Source of the DNA: Cochliopodium minus | Lineage: Eukaryota > Discosea > Himatismenida > Cochliopodiidae | Length of the DNA: 53,275 nt | Assembly (NCBI GenBank): GCA_024220525.1 | Contig: JAMYWO010000066.1 | Span: forward strand, 1-53,275 | Direction: 5' to 3' | Part shown: positions 23,764 through 41,356 of the stretch, in pieces | Layout of the letters: every line of letters starts with the position of its first letter | Position numbering within the stretch: position 1 is the first letter of the stretch | Program-made: the position numbers and the translations under genes | Notes under the pieces: generated by a model | Databases searched by the model: none | What the model was told of the DNA's origin: nothing | The model's input: only the letters and a program-made list of their open reading frames with translations

Positions 23764-24106
23764 TCTATTATTTCAAAAGTACAATCCAAAATCTGTTTCC
23801 TTTTTTTTTTTTTTTTGATAATGCTGAAAATATGCAAAAAAGTATAAATAGATAATCTTTAATGAGGGCCTTGAAAACCAATAACTACTTTAAATCTTGA
23901 TTTTCTTTCCAAAAAGAACTTTTATCCTTTTAATTTTATCTAAATAAAAATGAAAAAAAAAATCAGTTCTTTTCTATTCTTTGAAGGATTATGTGCCACC
24001 CATTCTAAATTTAGACATGTTGATTGAATTTATAGTCTGATAATTTTATAATTTTTATTTTTCACAACACATATTGGAATCATTTTTCAAAAATTCTTTA
24101 TTTGCT
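23764..24106. other. Intergenic, AT-rich
   Basis: Between the EF-hand gene and the F-box/XPA-like gene, both on the minus strand. I see an A/T-rich tract and a T-run of about 18 nt near 23800-23817. No gene is recognised. Confidence 0.5.
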
Positions 24107-24697
24107 TTATTTTGAAGTAAAAAAATTTAGTTTCCTTTTCTTTTGTTGATTTTCTCTTTCATATTTTTGGCTTGCTTTTTGTAAATCTTCTTTCAAATAG
24201 TATTTGACAGAAAAAAAATGTTTGAAAACAAATCCTTTCAGATCCTCTTTCTGTAATTTGAAGACCTGAAATGAATTCTCTTCAGTATAAAGAAATTTTG
24301 AATATTTGGTTTGGAAACATTTCCAACAAGTGGATTTGTGACAATTGAACTTTTCAATCCATTCATTAGGAATAGATGTTGTTGATTTTACTCCACAAGA
24401 CAAGCAGTATTGTTTGGAATGAATTCTATCCAATACCCTTTTCATTTTATCTTCTTCACTTTCATTTTCATAAAACTTCCATTGATATAAGATCTCTGCC
24501 CTTACACTGAAAGGATATAATTTCTTTATCTTAAAGTATATTGATTTGTTTATCATTGAAAAAGCTGTGATATGGTGAACACTATTCTTCATTAAACAGA
24601 GAAAAGATAGGATTCTTCAAAAGAAATTTTGAATTTAATCGAATTATAAAAATTTAATTGGTTACTTTGATAAAACAAGATTTGATATTTCGTTCAT
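24107..24697 (-). CDS. F-box protein with an XPA-like zinc finger domain
   Basis: Exons 24697-24666 and 24614-24107 give 169 residues. Residues 1-40 read as an F-box (NEISNLVLSKILSFLCLM, then SMINKSIYFKIKKL). The rest resembles the DNA-binding core of XPA: a zinc finger CLSCG...CHKSTCWKCF (CxxC-x19-CxxxxCxxC), then LQKEDLKGFVFKHFF, YYLKEDLQKASQKYE and a Lys/Arg-rich end, as in XPA's region following its zinc finger (LLKDCDL... then the long helix KxxxEAxExK). F-box proteins select substrates for SCF ubiquitin ligases. The XPA-type module may serve as a protein or DNA-recognition head. The F-box is weak in the middle, and the XPA match is by pattern, so the call is moderate. Confidence 0.55.
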
Positions 24698-24887
24698 CCC
24701 CGAATAAGTAAATCAATAACAAGATTGTATTAAAAAAATACAGTTATTTTATTTGCTTATTTGAGTCTTATTTTTTTTTTTATATTTTTAATTGTTCAAC
24801 TCAAAGAGAAATTCAAATTTTTTTGAAATGAAATAGGAAAATAAAAAAAAATAAAGAAGATAACTTGGATCAAAGAAAATTGGATTG

Positions 24888-27883
24888 ATGAAGATAAACG
24901 CAATATTTATTATTGTGATTTTACTATTTATAAAGAATTCACAAGCTCAAAATGTGACAAATGAAATGATAGATTCAATAAATACAAAATTAGCTAATTT
25001 GGATCAAGCAATCAATCTGACATATTTATTATGCTGTTCCATGATTCTATTTTGTTAGTATTAATTTAAAATAATTAATAATTATTGTTTAATTCATATT
25101 TAAAAGTAATGCAAGCTGGGTTTGCAATGTTAGAGGCTGGATCAGTAACAGAACATAATTCAGCAAATGTGGTATTTAAGGTAAAGATTTATAAAGAAAA
25201 AATTTTCAAAAAAAATTTGAAAATATTTCGACATTTTTGTTGAATTATTCCAAAATATATAAATATTTATATAAATTTAAAGAATTTCTTGGATACATTG
25301 GTTATAATTGCAATATTTTGGGCTGTTGGATTTGCCTTTGCTTTTGGGGAAGCAAATAATAAATTTATAGGAGCAAATTATTTCTTTGGAATGAATTTAC
25401 CAAATAATAAATATGACTACGTATTTTGGTTCTTTCAATTTAATTTTTGTGCAGGTAAATTAAAATTTAAGCGAATTTTAAATATTTTTTATACAAAATA
25501 ATCATACTCCATTTCATCCAAAGATAGGAAAGTTTATTTATTTTTTTAAACATCATTAATTTATAGTAACAACTACCATCGTATCTGGAGCAGTGGCAGG
25601 AAGAATAAAGTTTTTAGGATACATCATTTATGTAATTTTTATGAACATCTTAATCTATCCTCTCATCGCTCACTGGGTTTGGTCAAGTAATGGATTTTTA
25701 TCAAATGATAAAGATGTGGGAATCTTTGGGTTAGGTATTATCGATTTTGCAGGAGCATCTGTTGTTCACATTACGTAAATAAATTTTTAAAAAGAAATTT
25801 CTTTTCATTTTTCAGCATCTATTTTACTATTTTTTTTTAATTTGGTTATAACAGAAGTGGATTTTGTGGATTAACAGGCGCTTGGCTTTTCGGATATAGA
25901 AACCAATACGTTTCTGCAGAGGAAATAGACCACTTCCCTCCTCGCTTTCAGAAATTAAAAAATGGGAAATGGAAAGTGAATGCAATGCAAGCTTCTAATC
26001 CCATTTTGGCTGCTTTGGGTGTATTTTTGCTGTAAATTTTTTTTTTAAAAGTTTTTTTTAAAGTTTTAATTCAAAATTATTAAAATTTACAAAATTATTA
26101 AATCATTAAAATTGTTAAAATCACTTTTTTTAAAAAGGTGGGTTGCTTGGTATGGTTTTAATTGTGGATCCATTTTTAGGGTCACCACATTTGCCAATAC
26201 TGCTGCGTAAAAAATTTTCTTTGTTTTTTATTTTTATCTGATTTGTTTATTTTTTATATTTTAGGAGGGTAGCAATTAACACAACACTCACTCCTGCTTT
26301 TTCTGCAATTACCACTACTTTTACGGGTTTTCTTTTTTCTTTTTTTGATATATTTCATTAAATTTGAACATTTTTATTTTTTTAAAAATTTTCTTTACCA
26401 TTGTTTTTTTTTTATTATCAATTTCATCTTTATTATTATTAATATTTTTTTTAAATTTTTTTAAATTTTTTGTTGGCAGGGTTATTGATAAGATTCATAC
26501 AGAAAAAAAAGACAAAGTGGTCATTAGACGATTTGATAAATGGAATCTTTGTTGGAATGGCTTCTACCACTGGTAAATAAAAAAAAAATCAAAAAATATT
26601 TTTATATTTTTATATTTTTATTTTTTTATGATAGGATCGGGACCAGTGGTAGATATGTGGGCAACAGTTCCAATAGGGATAGCATCCGGACTAATTTTCA
26701 TACTTTTATCATGGGTGCTAATAAAATGCAGAATAGATGATCCTATTTCTGTTTTCCCTGTTCATGCAGGAGGAGGATTATGTGGTATCATTTCTGTTGG
26801 CCTTTTTTCTCGCCAAAATTATATTATAGACAGTTTTCCAAGAGCTGATCCCTCCAGGTTTTTTTTTTAAATTATATTATATTTTTTTTAAAACAATAAT
26901 TTTTTTTAAAACAATAATATCAAATTAATTATTTTTATTTATTTATTTATAAAATTTCACATTTCCAAACGAATAATTTATTAATAAAAATTTTCTATTA
27001 AATTTAATAAATTAATTTATTTTAGTTTCGGATTGTTTATGGGAGGCGGAGGTAAAAGATTAGGAGCTCAATTATTGGGTATTCATTTTTTTAAAACAAA
27101 TTTTCTTCTAAAAACAATACCATTTTTTAATTTTGATTCTACTTTTTAATTCTCTTATTTTTTCTGATTTTTGCTGATTTTTTCTTATTTTTTCTAATTT
27201 TTTATATGTTAAATAAAAGGAGCTTTAATCATTGCAGTGTGGAGTTTTGTCTTTAGTTTCTCTTTGTTTGGAATTTTGGCGAAGATAGACATGAACAGAC
27301 GCAAACCCCTTTTCACTATTCGTGGTAAAACTCAAAAACTCAATTTTGGAGGTAAAAATATTCGTAGACAAACTGTCAGGTAAAATATATGATTTTAAAT
27401 ATATCTTATTAAATTGTTATTAATTTAAGTTTTGATTAAATATATTTTAAATATATCTTACTAAATTGTTATTAATTTAAGTTTTAATTTATATATTTTA
27501 ATATATATTTAATATTTTAATATTTTTTAAACAGATTTGTTACTTCTCAACAGTTGAGATTTGGTATTCAGAACGGGAATAATCAACAAGGGGGATCCAA
27601 CATGAGTGAAGATATCGAATTCGAAGAACAAAGCACAAGTTACAACAACATACACAATGATTTAAATAACAACAACAATAACAATAGTTTCAACGAAAAC
27701 ACAAAAAGTGTTGAAAATAAAAATAAAAATATGAAAATAAGCAAAAATAAAAGTAATACTGATAATGATGACAGCAGTCCCAAATCTTATAGCCCTCCTC
27801 ATCATGTCAATTCCTTGTCTATTGAATTTGAGGATAACAAGATTGACTCGAACAAGTTTGGTAAAGAGCTTGTCGACTCTTAA
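24888..27883 (+). CDS. amt: Ammonium transporter (Amt/Rh family)
   Basis: Twelve exons, all closing in phase, from 24888 to 27883: 24888-25053, 25107-25180, 25283-25454, 25567-25774, 25855-26031, 26138-26206, 26265-26326, 26480-26572, 26635-26857, 27026-27078, 27220-27379, 27535-27883; 601 residues. A cleavable signal peptide (Met-Lys-Ile-Asn-Ala-Ile then a hydrophobic run) precedes the QAGFAMLEAG segment of helix 1. The twin-His pore is intact: GASVVHITSG supplies the first His, VFPVHAGGGLCG the second. The helices GLTGAWLFGYR, WVAWYGFNCGS and GVLLFGxxGK-type segments follow the AmtB order. The C-terminal tail of about 150 residues is Asn-rich and hydrophilic, a likely site of regulation. 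Transports NH4+/NH3 across the plasma or endosomal membrane. In dictyostelids Amt proteins control development through ammonia. Confidence 0.93.
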
Positions 27884-28114
27884 AGAAAACTTTTTGTTTT
27901 AATCATAAGAAAACTTTCTTTTTGTTTAAAAGAGAAAGTTTTTTTATTTTTGTATTTGATTAATTTTTGTTTAATATTAAATTTTTTTATCAAAATTTTT
28001 GACATAATCATCGGGAATTAGAACTTTGATCTGATTTTAATTTTTTTCAAGATGTGATTTAATTAGAAAGATTTTTTATTAGAGAGGAGAAATCATTTTT
28101 TAAAAAAAAAAAAA

Positions 28115-32949
<4,835 letters not shown>

Positions 32950-33150
32950 TAAAAAAATTTATTTAATTTATTTTTTAATTTTTATATTTTTTTATAACAA
33001 AATTTAATTGTTTAACTTTTTTTAACCATCTGATAGATTATAATTTATAGATGAAGTTTTTAAAAATAATTGATAAGGATCTCTTTTATGGTAATATTGA
33101 AATGGAAGAAAAAATATAAAAAAAAAATAGTTTGATTTTAACCAAAATAA

Positions 33151-35606
33151 ATGAAGAAAACCAAAAAGACAAAGAAAAATACAACAAAGAAAAAAGAAGC
33201 TCTTAGAAAAAAATCTATACAATTTGATTGGCATGTATTTTCGAGTTTGCCCAATCAAAGAAGAAAAAGTATTATGGATTTGGAAACAAATCGTATGCAA
33301 TTTCCTTCAATTAATAAAAAGTATAAAATTATAACTTCAAATTTATTTATTTCCTTTTTTATTTAGAAATTATAAAGAAAATAGAAGAAGAGAGGATCAG
33401 CAGAAATTTGCATAATGGTCTAAAATTGAATGAAATGCAAGATGATACTGCACTATATGAACAATTTGTTGTTGTAGGGATTGATTCAATCAATAAAAAT
33501 AAACCAGAGACATTATTTACTTACCCAAATAGTGAAGAAGAAGGTAAATTTTGATTAATATTCATATTAAAGTTCATTCATTCAACATGGAAGAATAAAT
33601 AAAAATCTACACGTATTTATAAAAAAAATTTAATTATATATTATCTAGTTCAGGTAAGGAATTGAAGGATAATAATGAATATGTATAGAAAATATGATAA
33701 AAAAAGTTTAATTTATTTTAATTTTGGTGTTTATTTAATCTTTTTTTTTAATTTAATTGAATTTAAATACATTTAATTTTTCACAAAAGGAAAATATTTT
33801 CAACTTCCTCTTGAATTCCCTAGTTTTTGTTTTCCAAAAGCAACAGAAACAAAAGCAAACAAAATAAGAAGGTCCAGTTCTAATAGTAAATTACTTGAAC
33901 TTTTTTACAGTGCAAGTCATGACTTTGAAGAAGGTGCCTAATCTGTTTTTTACAAAATTTTTAAATGTTTTAATTCTTTTTTATTTTAAAAAAAAAAAAA
34001 GTCAACAAATTTGTAATTTTTTTTATTTTCATTGTTAATTAATTTTTAAATTTTTAAATTTTCTTTTTTTTTCAAAAAAAAAGGTATTTTTGATAAATGG
34101 AGGAGAAGATGGACAAAAAACATATTATGTTTCTTGTTTGGTAAAAAATGAATCTTATATTTTTATTTCTTTTTTATATTTTTTTTATTTGTGTATTGTT
34201 ATTATTTCATATTTTGTTTTATAATATTTTTTTTTTTGAAAAGGTGGTACCAAATGAGTTGGTGGAGGTGAAGCCAGGATTGAGATCAGCAAAGATAAAT
34301 AAAGAGATGGTACGTGAGAAAGGAGTGTTGGAATTTAGTGGGGCAGCGAGAGCATATTGTTTCGTTTCTTTTTTTCCTTTTTTTAGTTTACATTTCAAAG
34401 TGTTGATTGAAATATTGAATGAAGTGCGTTGTCAGAAATTTGCATTGGATCAAAAAATCAAAATATTTGCCTCCCCCTCTTTCTCTTCTTTTTCCACCAA
34501 TGTCAATGGTCTTGATCATCTTCTTCACCATAACAATAACAATAATAAAAATATAAATAATGATAGAAATAGTAATAATAATAATAATGATAATATTAGT
34601 AATAGTAGTAATAATAATAAAAAAAGTAATTCAGAATACAACTACAGCAGTTCTTCTTCTGTTAATTATTCCAATTACAATTCTTTAAATTCTCATCTTT
34701 CACATAATACCTTTACCATTGACAATACTCCTTCCATCCCCAACAAAACTCCTTTTCTCAGTTTTAACAATAAAGATAATATTAGAGATAATAACAATAC
34801 AAATAATTCTAATAACAAAAAAGATAATTATAATAATATTAAAGATAATAATACAAATAATAATAATGTTAAAGATAATTATAATATTAATAAAGATAAT
34901 ACTACAAATAATTATAATATTAAAGATAATAATACAAATAATAATGTTAAAGATAATAATACAAATAATAATGTTAAAGATAATAATACAAATAATAATG
35001 TTAAAGATAATAATATTAATAATAATATTAAAGATAATAGTAATGAGAGAAGGGAGAATTTTATATTGAATAGTAAAGATAGAAACAGTTATAGTGTTAC
35101 AAGTACAAAGGACAGAAATAGTAATAATATCAATAACACCACAAGTAACACCATAAGTAATAATAACAATAATATAAATAGCAATTTTACACTTAATTTT
35201 GCGTCTTCTTCTAAAACTGTTTTAAATGAGAATTTCATCCTCTCCTTACCCAACAAATCTAATCTCAACATTCTTCAAAAAAATGATCCTTTACTTAATA
35301 ATGTTAACCTTAATGATAGTAATGTTAACCATAATGTCAATAATGTTAATATTAATCGTAACAATAATGGTAATAATAATAGTTATAATAATGTTAATAA
35401 TAATAGTAACAATAATAGTAATAATAATAGTAATAATAATGTTAGTGATGGTAATGGTTTTGAAATGTATAATCATTTGAGTGATAGTACAATGTTGATA
35501 AGAAAAACCTCCTCTGATAATATTTCTGAAAATCCCTTTCATAATATTTCCAATGAAAATAACACCCCCTTTTTGTTTAACTCTCCTCTCTATAAAAATG
35601 ACCCCA

Positions 35607-35670
<64 letters not shown>

Positions 35671-37671
35671 TGATGAAAGTAACAATGTGAGAAATTCAAC
35701 ATCAAAACAAACAATGAAAACTATTAAAGAAGATGATGAAGAAAACAATTCTTCTTCTATATCCTCTTCTACTTCTTCTTCTCATGTAAATATAAATACG
35801 AGAAAAGATATAAGTAAATCTGGTAATGATGTAATGAATAGTAACATAATAAATAATAATGATATAATGAATAGTAACATAATGAAGAATAATGATGTAA
35901 TGAATGTAGTAATGAATGATGAAATGAATGACGATGTAATGAGTAATAATGAGATCATGAGTGGGAATATGAATAAGTCTTGTAATGATGTGGTAAATGT
36001 GGGGGATGATAATTTGGGGGTGAAAGGGATGAAAAAAATTAATATTAATTTGAAAACAAGAAAACATTCCTCACACAGAAGATCTTCTAGTGTTCAGTTA
36101 TACAAACATCAACCCTCCCTTCTCCTTCCCAACAGTAATCTCAATCCTCCCAATTCAATTCACAATCATAACGACAAAAACAAAAATAATGACAATAATA
36201 CTAATACTGACATTAAAAATGACATTAATAATGACATTAATACTGACATTAATAATAAAAATGATAATAATAAAGGTAATAACAATCATCAAATTAATAA
36301 AGATAATAACAATGGGAATAAAGAAGGAGAAGAAAATAAAAAAGAAAAAGTAAAAGTAGTAGAAAAAAAAAAGAAAAAGGGAGAATTACAAAAGATATTG
36401 GATGATTATTTAATTTCCCGCAAAAAAATGGAAAACGAAGGGGGAGTGAAAATAAGAAACAATTTCATTGAACATACAAAAGAAGAATTTGAAGAGGAAA
36501 GTTACATGATTGGAAAATGGTGTTTGCCTTTATTCTTTTGCACCATCCCCATCTCTTCCATCAATAAATTGTTGTCTGTTGTCCTCCTTGAAAGAAAACT
36601 CATCATCATTTCTGAAAATCTACGTCTTTTGTCAAACACTGTATTTATTATTTTTTTATTATTTATTATTTATTTTTTATTTTTTTAGATTTTTTTAGAT
36701 TTTATTTTCATTTTTTTTAGATTTTTTTATTTTTATAATTTTATTTTATTTATTTTATTTTTAATTATTTATTTTATTTTAAGGTACTATCTCTTCTTTG
36801 TTTGTTGAGACCTTTTGTTTACCAATCAGTTGTTCTCCCTTTTCTCCCACTTCATCTCATCGACTTTCTTGATGCTATTGTCCCTTTCATTATTGGTAAA
36901 AAAATTCTTTAAAAGAATTATAAACAAATTATTTTAAAAAATAATTTGTTATATAAAAATTAAATTATTATTTTAAAATTAATTATTTTTTTAAATATAT
37001 TTTTATTCCTAACATTTTAGGAATGCCATATCTCCCAAAGTTACACGTTCCTTCAAAAGATATTTTTTATTATAACGCAGATAAAAATGAATGGTAATTT
37101 TGAAAAAATTAAAAACAATTTTGAAAAATAATTTTCATTATTTTAATTTTTGATTTTTTTTTTTAGGTTTGGATGTTACAATTCTTCTTCAAAAGAAAAA
37201 TTTAACACTTTACTTCCAACTTTGCCATTTTTGGAAAAGTTAAATGTAGAAAACAATTTGCAAATGCTCAAAAATAGTTTTTTGAACGACAAAAAACCAA
37301 AAAACACACATCCTTCTAAAACTTCCTCTCCTACTGTCACAACTCCACCATTGTTTATCTCGAAATATCAATCGGAATTAACTTTTTTGTGCGCAGAACA
37401 ATTTAAATCTTTTTTTACAAATCTTTTTATCAATTTTTCAAAGCATTGTGTTCGTGATAAGACGGATAAAAAGAATATAATCTCCATTTTTTTGCCTGAA
37501 TCTTTTCTTCTTGATCTTGTCAATACTCGCCCCAAGAATACCGGCAAGTTGGAGGCTTCTTTCTTCCAGTTGTTTTTTCAGACTCAGATCTTCACTCAAT
37601 TTAGTGAGAGAAAGAGAAGTGTGGATGAAAAAAGTTTGAGCAGTCAAAATATAAAAAAAGAAAATAAATAA
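33151..37671 (+). CDS. DENN-domain protein with a giant Asn-rich insertion
   Basis: Exons 33151-33292, 33367-33543, 33790-33932, 34084-34140, 34244-36640, 36784-36895, 37021-37093, 37167-37671. The uDENN part (QLPLEFPSFCFPKATE, VFLINGGEDGQKTYYVSCLV) is followed by an exon of 2.4 kb coding a low-complexity stretch of about 600 residues. The core DENN resumes as YMIGKWCLPLFFCTIPISSI and VLSLLCLLRPFVYQSV, then HLIDFLDAIVPFIIGMPYLP and a dDENN tail. DENN proteins are Rab guanine-nucleotide exchange factors acting on endomembranes. The insertion contains poly-Asn and repeated VKDNNTNNN. The junction 33932/34084 keeps frame only if a donor GG or acceptor GG is accepted, so a one-base sequence error there is possible. 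Confidence 0.75.
34838..35038 (+). repeat. 27-nt coding tandem repeat (VKDNNTNNN) in the DENN gene
   Basis: Inside the large DENN exon, copies of a 27-nt unit (AAAGATAATAATACAAATAATAATGTT and variants) encode KDNNTNNNV. Roughly five clear copies and a few degenerate ones are visible. A separate GAT/AAT codon run follows. Confidence 0.7.
35609..35668 (+). repeat. Poly-Asn AAT run in the DENN gene
   Basis: About twenty consecutive AAT codons, broken only by rare AAC, encode poly-Asn. This is typical dictyostelid-type homopolymer expansion and falls within the loop between uDENN and DENN parts. Confidence 0.85.
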
Positions 37672-37951
37672 TATAAAGTTTTGAGAAAAAGAGCGCCAAA
37701 AAAAAAATTTTCGGTTTCGAAATATTCAAAAGAGTTTGAAATAAAGAAAACTTATATATGTACAAGATTGAATTATGATTTCAAGAATTATCCAGCCAAA
37801 TCAAAAATTTAGATGATATGGAATGGTAAAATTGGAAATTAAGTCGATTTGAAACTTTTTCGCCCTTTTTTTTTTCTGCATGAAATGTTTTATAAAATTA
37901 TGCGCCAAATTTTAAAAAAAAAATATTTCAGTTTAAAAAAAAAAAAAAAAA

Positions 37952-39443
37952 ATGAATAAAGAAAACAAAAGCAATAACAAGAAAAGAAAAGAAGATAATA
38001 ATGTAATATTTAAGGAAAGTAAATCCATAACAAAGAATAAGAGAAACAAAAAAGAATTTATTGAGAAAAATTGTGATAAAGAGATCCTTCTTATTTTTCA
38101 ATCATTGATGTCATTTGGGAAGAGAGATGTAGAAAAAGCGCATCAAATATTCAATTCTATTCCAACAAATAAGGAAAACAAAGAAATGAAAGATGCTATA
38201 AAATATTTCTTTGCATGGGACAACTTTATTGAAGATATCACCCTATCTTTAGTTCACTTTTCAAAATATTTGGAACAAATAAAGGATAAAGAATCAAAGA
38301 AAGAAATAAAAGGATTTGTGTTGCTAATGATTGCCTACATTCTTCAAAATTTTAAAGAAAAAGTGAAATCAATTCCCAATGAAATAAAATCAATAAGAAA
38401 AGACACCAAACTTCCATTATATCTTCATATTTATCAAAAATCTGCTGATTTAGGTAACATGATAGCATATCATACTTTGGGAAATCATTTTATGATCAAT
38501 AAGGATGTTGATATAGCAATATCAAATTATAAAAAGTCAGGTCAGACAATTTAATTAAATTTTAAAATTTCAAATTTTTTTTTTTTTTCATAAAAGGGGA
38601 ATTGGGCAACACAAGGTCTTTTGAGATTCTTGCAAAGGTTTAAAATGATTTTTTTTTTTTTTTTTTTTTTAACTAAAACTATATTGAAGTTATTTTCAAG
38701 TGGAGAAGAGGGAGTGGTGGTTGATGAAGAAATGGCAATTAATTATTATAAAAAAGCAGCGATTCTTGGTTCTGATTTATCTGCTACTTTTCTCGCAAAA
38801 TGCTATCTGTTTGGTTTCAAAAACCTTGTAATCTTTGGTTCGTTTGATAGTTTAAACTTTTTAAATAATTCCTTTTTTTTAACAGATTGAGAAAGATACT
38901 TCGAATGCTATAAAGTATTTTGAAAAAAGTGCTAATAACGGAAATATTGACTCCATTGAAAGATTAGCTTTTTTGTACAAAGAAGGTACTAATAATCACA
39001 TATTACTTTAAAGTAAAAATCATTTTCTTCCAGGAAAAGAAGTAAATGAAGATCTGGAAAAGTCATGTAACTATTTTGTGTCTGCTTTATTACACCCCAA
39101 AGTAAGTAAATCACATGAATGCGAGGAATATGGTCTAACAAGAGCTGACTTGTATGGTTTTGAGTTAAATCAGTTAGTTTCTTCGAACAAAGTAAATTGG
39201 AGAAAAGATTTTCATGTGATTTGGAAAAACAAAAAAAATACTGATGAACAAATCTTCACTCTCCTCTTGATTTCCAAGATTAGAAAAGATTGTAAATCAA
39301 AAGTCATTACAAAAGTACTTTCAAAAGATATAGTATTACAATTCATAAAATTTCTTTGTCATTTCAATCAATACAAGAACAAAAGAACCCAAATGAAAAT
39401 CAATCAAAAAGAAAAAAACAAAAAAGATTGCATTATTTTTTAA
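37952..39443 (+). CDS. Sel1-repeat protein 1 with C-terminal HxxW module
   Basis: Exons 37952-38540, 38597-38637, 38690-38827, 38886-38985, 39034-39443; 425 residues. After a Lys/Asn-rich start, the centre carries Sel1/TPR-like helical pairs (LYLHIYQKSADLGNMIAYHTLG, then AINYYKKAAILGSDLSATFLAK and AIKYFEKSANNGNIDSIERLA). Sel1 repeats scaffold protein complexes, often for ER or ubiquitin-related signalling. Its last 60 residues share a short pattern (FHVIWKNK...TDEQIFTLLLISKIR...FIKFLCHF) with the second Sel1 protein at 47813-48807 and loosely with the RCC1 protein at 50503. No catalytic motif is present. Confidence 0.75.
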
Positions 39444-39468
39444 AGCAAAATAAAATAAACCAAATTTA

Positions 39469-41301
39469 TTATTTTTTGTTTCTTTTCATATAAAAACAAA
39501 CATAACTTTTTGCGGAAACTATATTCTTTTCATCAATTTCAGAAACAAAATTATCATCAAACTTGTACCACTGATAATTATTAAAATTTTTAGCATAAGC
39601 AGTATAATGACCACCTGAAAGACTTCCCTCATGATTTACAACAGAAATAAGATCATAAATATTCTCTTCTTTTTTATTTTCTTCTCCTTGTGGAGAACCT
39701 TTAGCTAAAAAGTTTGAAATATCTAACCCATCTACCGGATAGTTTATTTGTGTATCTAAAAAGGGAATAATTTATTTAGATAATTAAATTTAATGAATTT
39801 TAATTTTAAATTTCTTTTTATTTTTATTTTAATATGTTTCATGTATTTAAATAATTTTTATTTACTTTAAATTGGTTTTATTTATTATTTTTTACCAATT
39901 TTTTGTCTTCCCCATCTTGAAGCAGAAAAACGTTTGAATTGAATGATGAGGACATGAGGAGTTTTCCAAATTTCTAATTTTTTAATTGCTCTCGTGTGTT
40001 GTTTGCATTTATTACAATACCATGTGTCATTCTCTGAAAGTTCTTCTTCCGTACTAAATAGTTCCAAACATGAATTTATGTTTATTACTCTACTTTCCTT
40101 CACTGAAGGATGTAATCTCACTTTTTTTCATTTAAAATTAAAAATTTAAAAAAAATAAAATAAAAATAAAAATAAAACAAAAATAAAACAAAAATAAAAC
40201 AAAAATAAAACAGAAATAAAACAATCAATTAAAGATTTTTTACCAGAAAGATTTCTCTGAAAATTGAAATAATCAGTGTTGGAAGAAGACCATTCAATAG
40301 CAATGGTATGGTATTTCATTTTATTGTCTTTATCTAAATCTTTGAATGGTAATTTTTCTTCCCCAAAATCTATCACACATCCCAAACACTTTTCTTTCCT
40401 GCATTTTCCTTTTTTACAAAAACAAATTTTTAAAAAAAAAAAAATAATTTTAATTTGGTAAAACTTTCTTTATTATATTCAAAACTTCATAACATAATTA
40501 CAATTTAACATTATTTAACATTAATTATAATTTAAAACTTTACAATTACAATAAAACAATTAATGAAATTTAAACTTTATTAAAATATAATAAAATATAA
40601 TTAATATAAATTTAATAATTTTGATTAATTAAAAATATAATAAATATAAATTTAATAATTTTGATATATAATTCATTCATATTTTATTTTAAAATTTTGT
40701 TTTTAAATTTACCACATTTACTTGGATCTACAGAATCAACAATGGTTAAGAGAAAAGGTCTTTTTGATGATTTAAAAGTTTTAAAAAGAGGCAGTTCTTC
40801 CTCACTTTTATCTTCTTCCTCCCCTTTCTTCTGATCATTATCATCTCCTCTCTTATGATTATCATCTCCTTTCTTCTGATCATTATTATCTCCTTTCTTA
40901 TCATTATTATCTCCTTTCTTATCATTATTACCATCCCCTTTCTTATTATCATTATTATCTACTCTCTTATGATTATCATCTCCTCTCTTATGATTCTTAT
41001 TTCCATTCTTTTTAGGAAGAGAAGAAGAAGAAGAAGAAGGGGAGGAAGGAGAGAGTTGTTGGAGAAGGGGGGAGTTGAGATAACAACTGATGCGATGATA
41101 AATGATGTCATACAAATTTTTATTATTTGCTTCTTTTTTAATGAAAATGATGAAAGGTACTCCACTCAACTTTCCTTTTCTCTTTTTCTCTCCACTTCTC
41201 CCCTCACTCTCTTTTTCATTCACTATTTTATGCACCACATTTACTTGATACTTTTTTTCAATTTCCAAAAAAAAAAATATAAATAATAAATTGGTAATTC
41301 A

Positions 41302-41356
<55 letters not shown>

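Noticed and set aside
35291-35542. Thr/Ile-rich ORF on the minus strand
   Set aside because: Shadow of the Asn-rich DENN exon.
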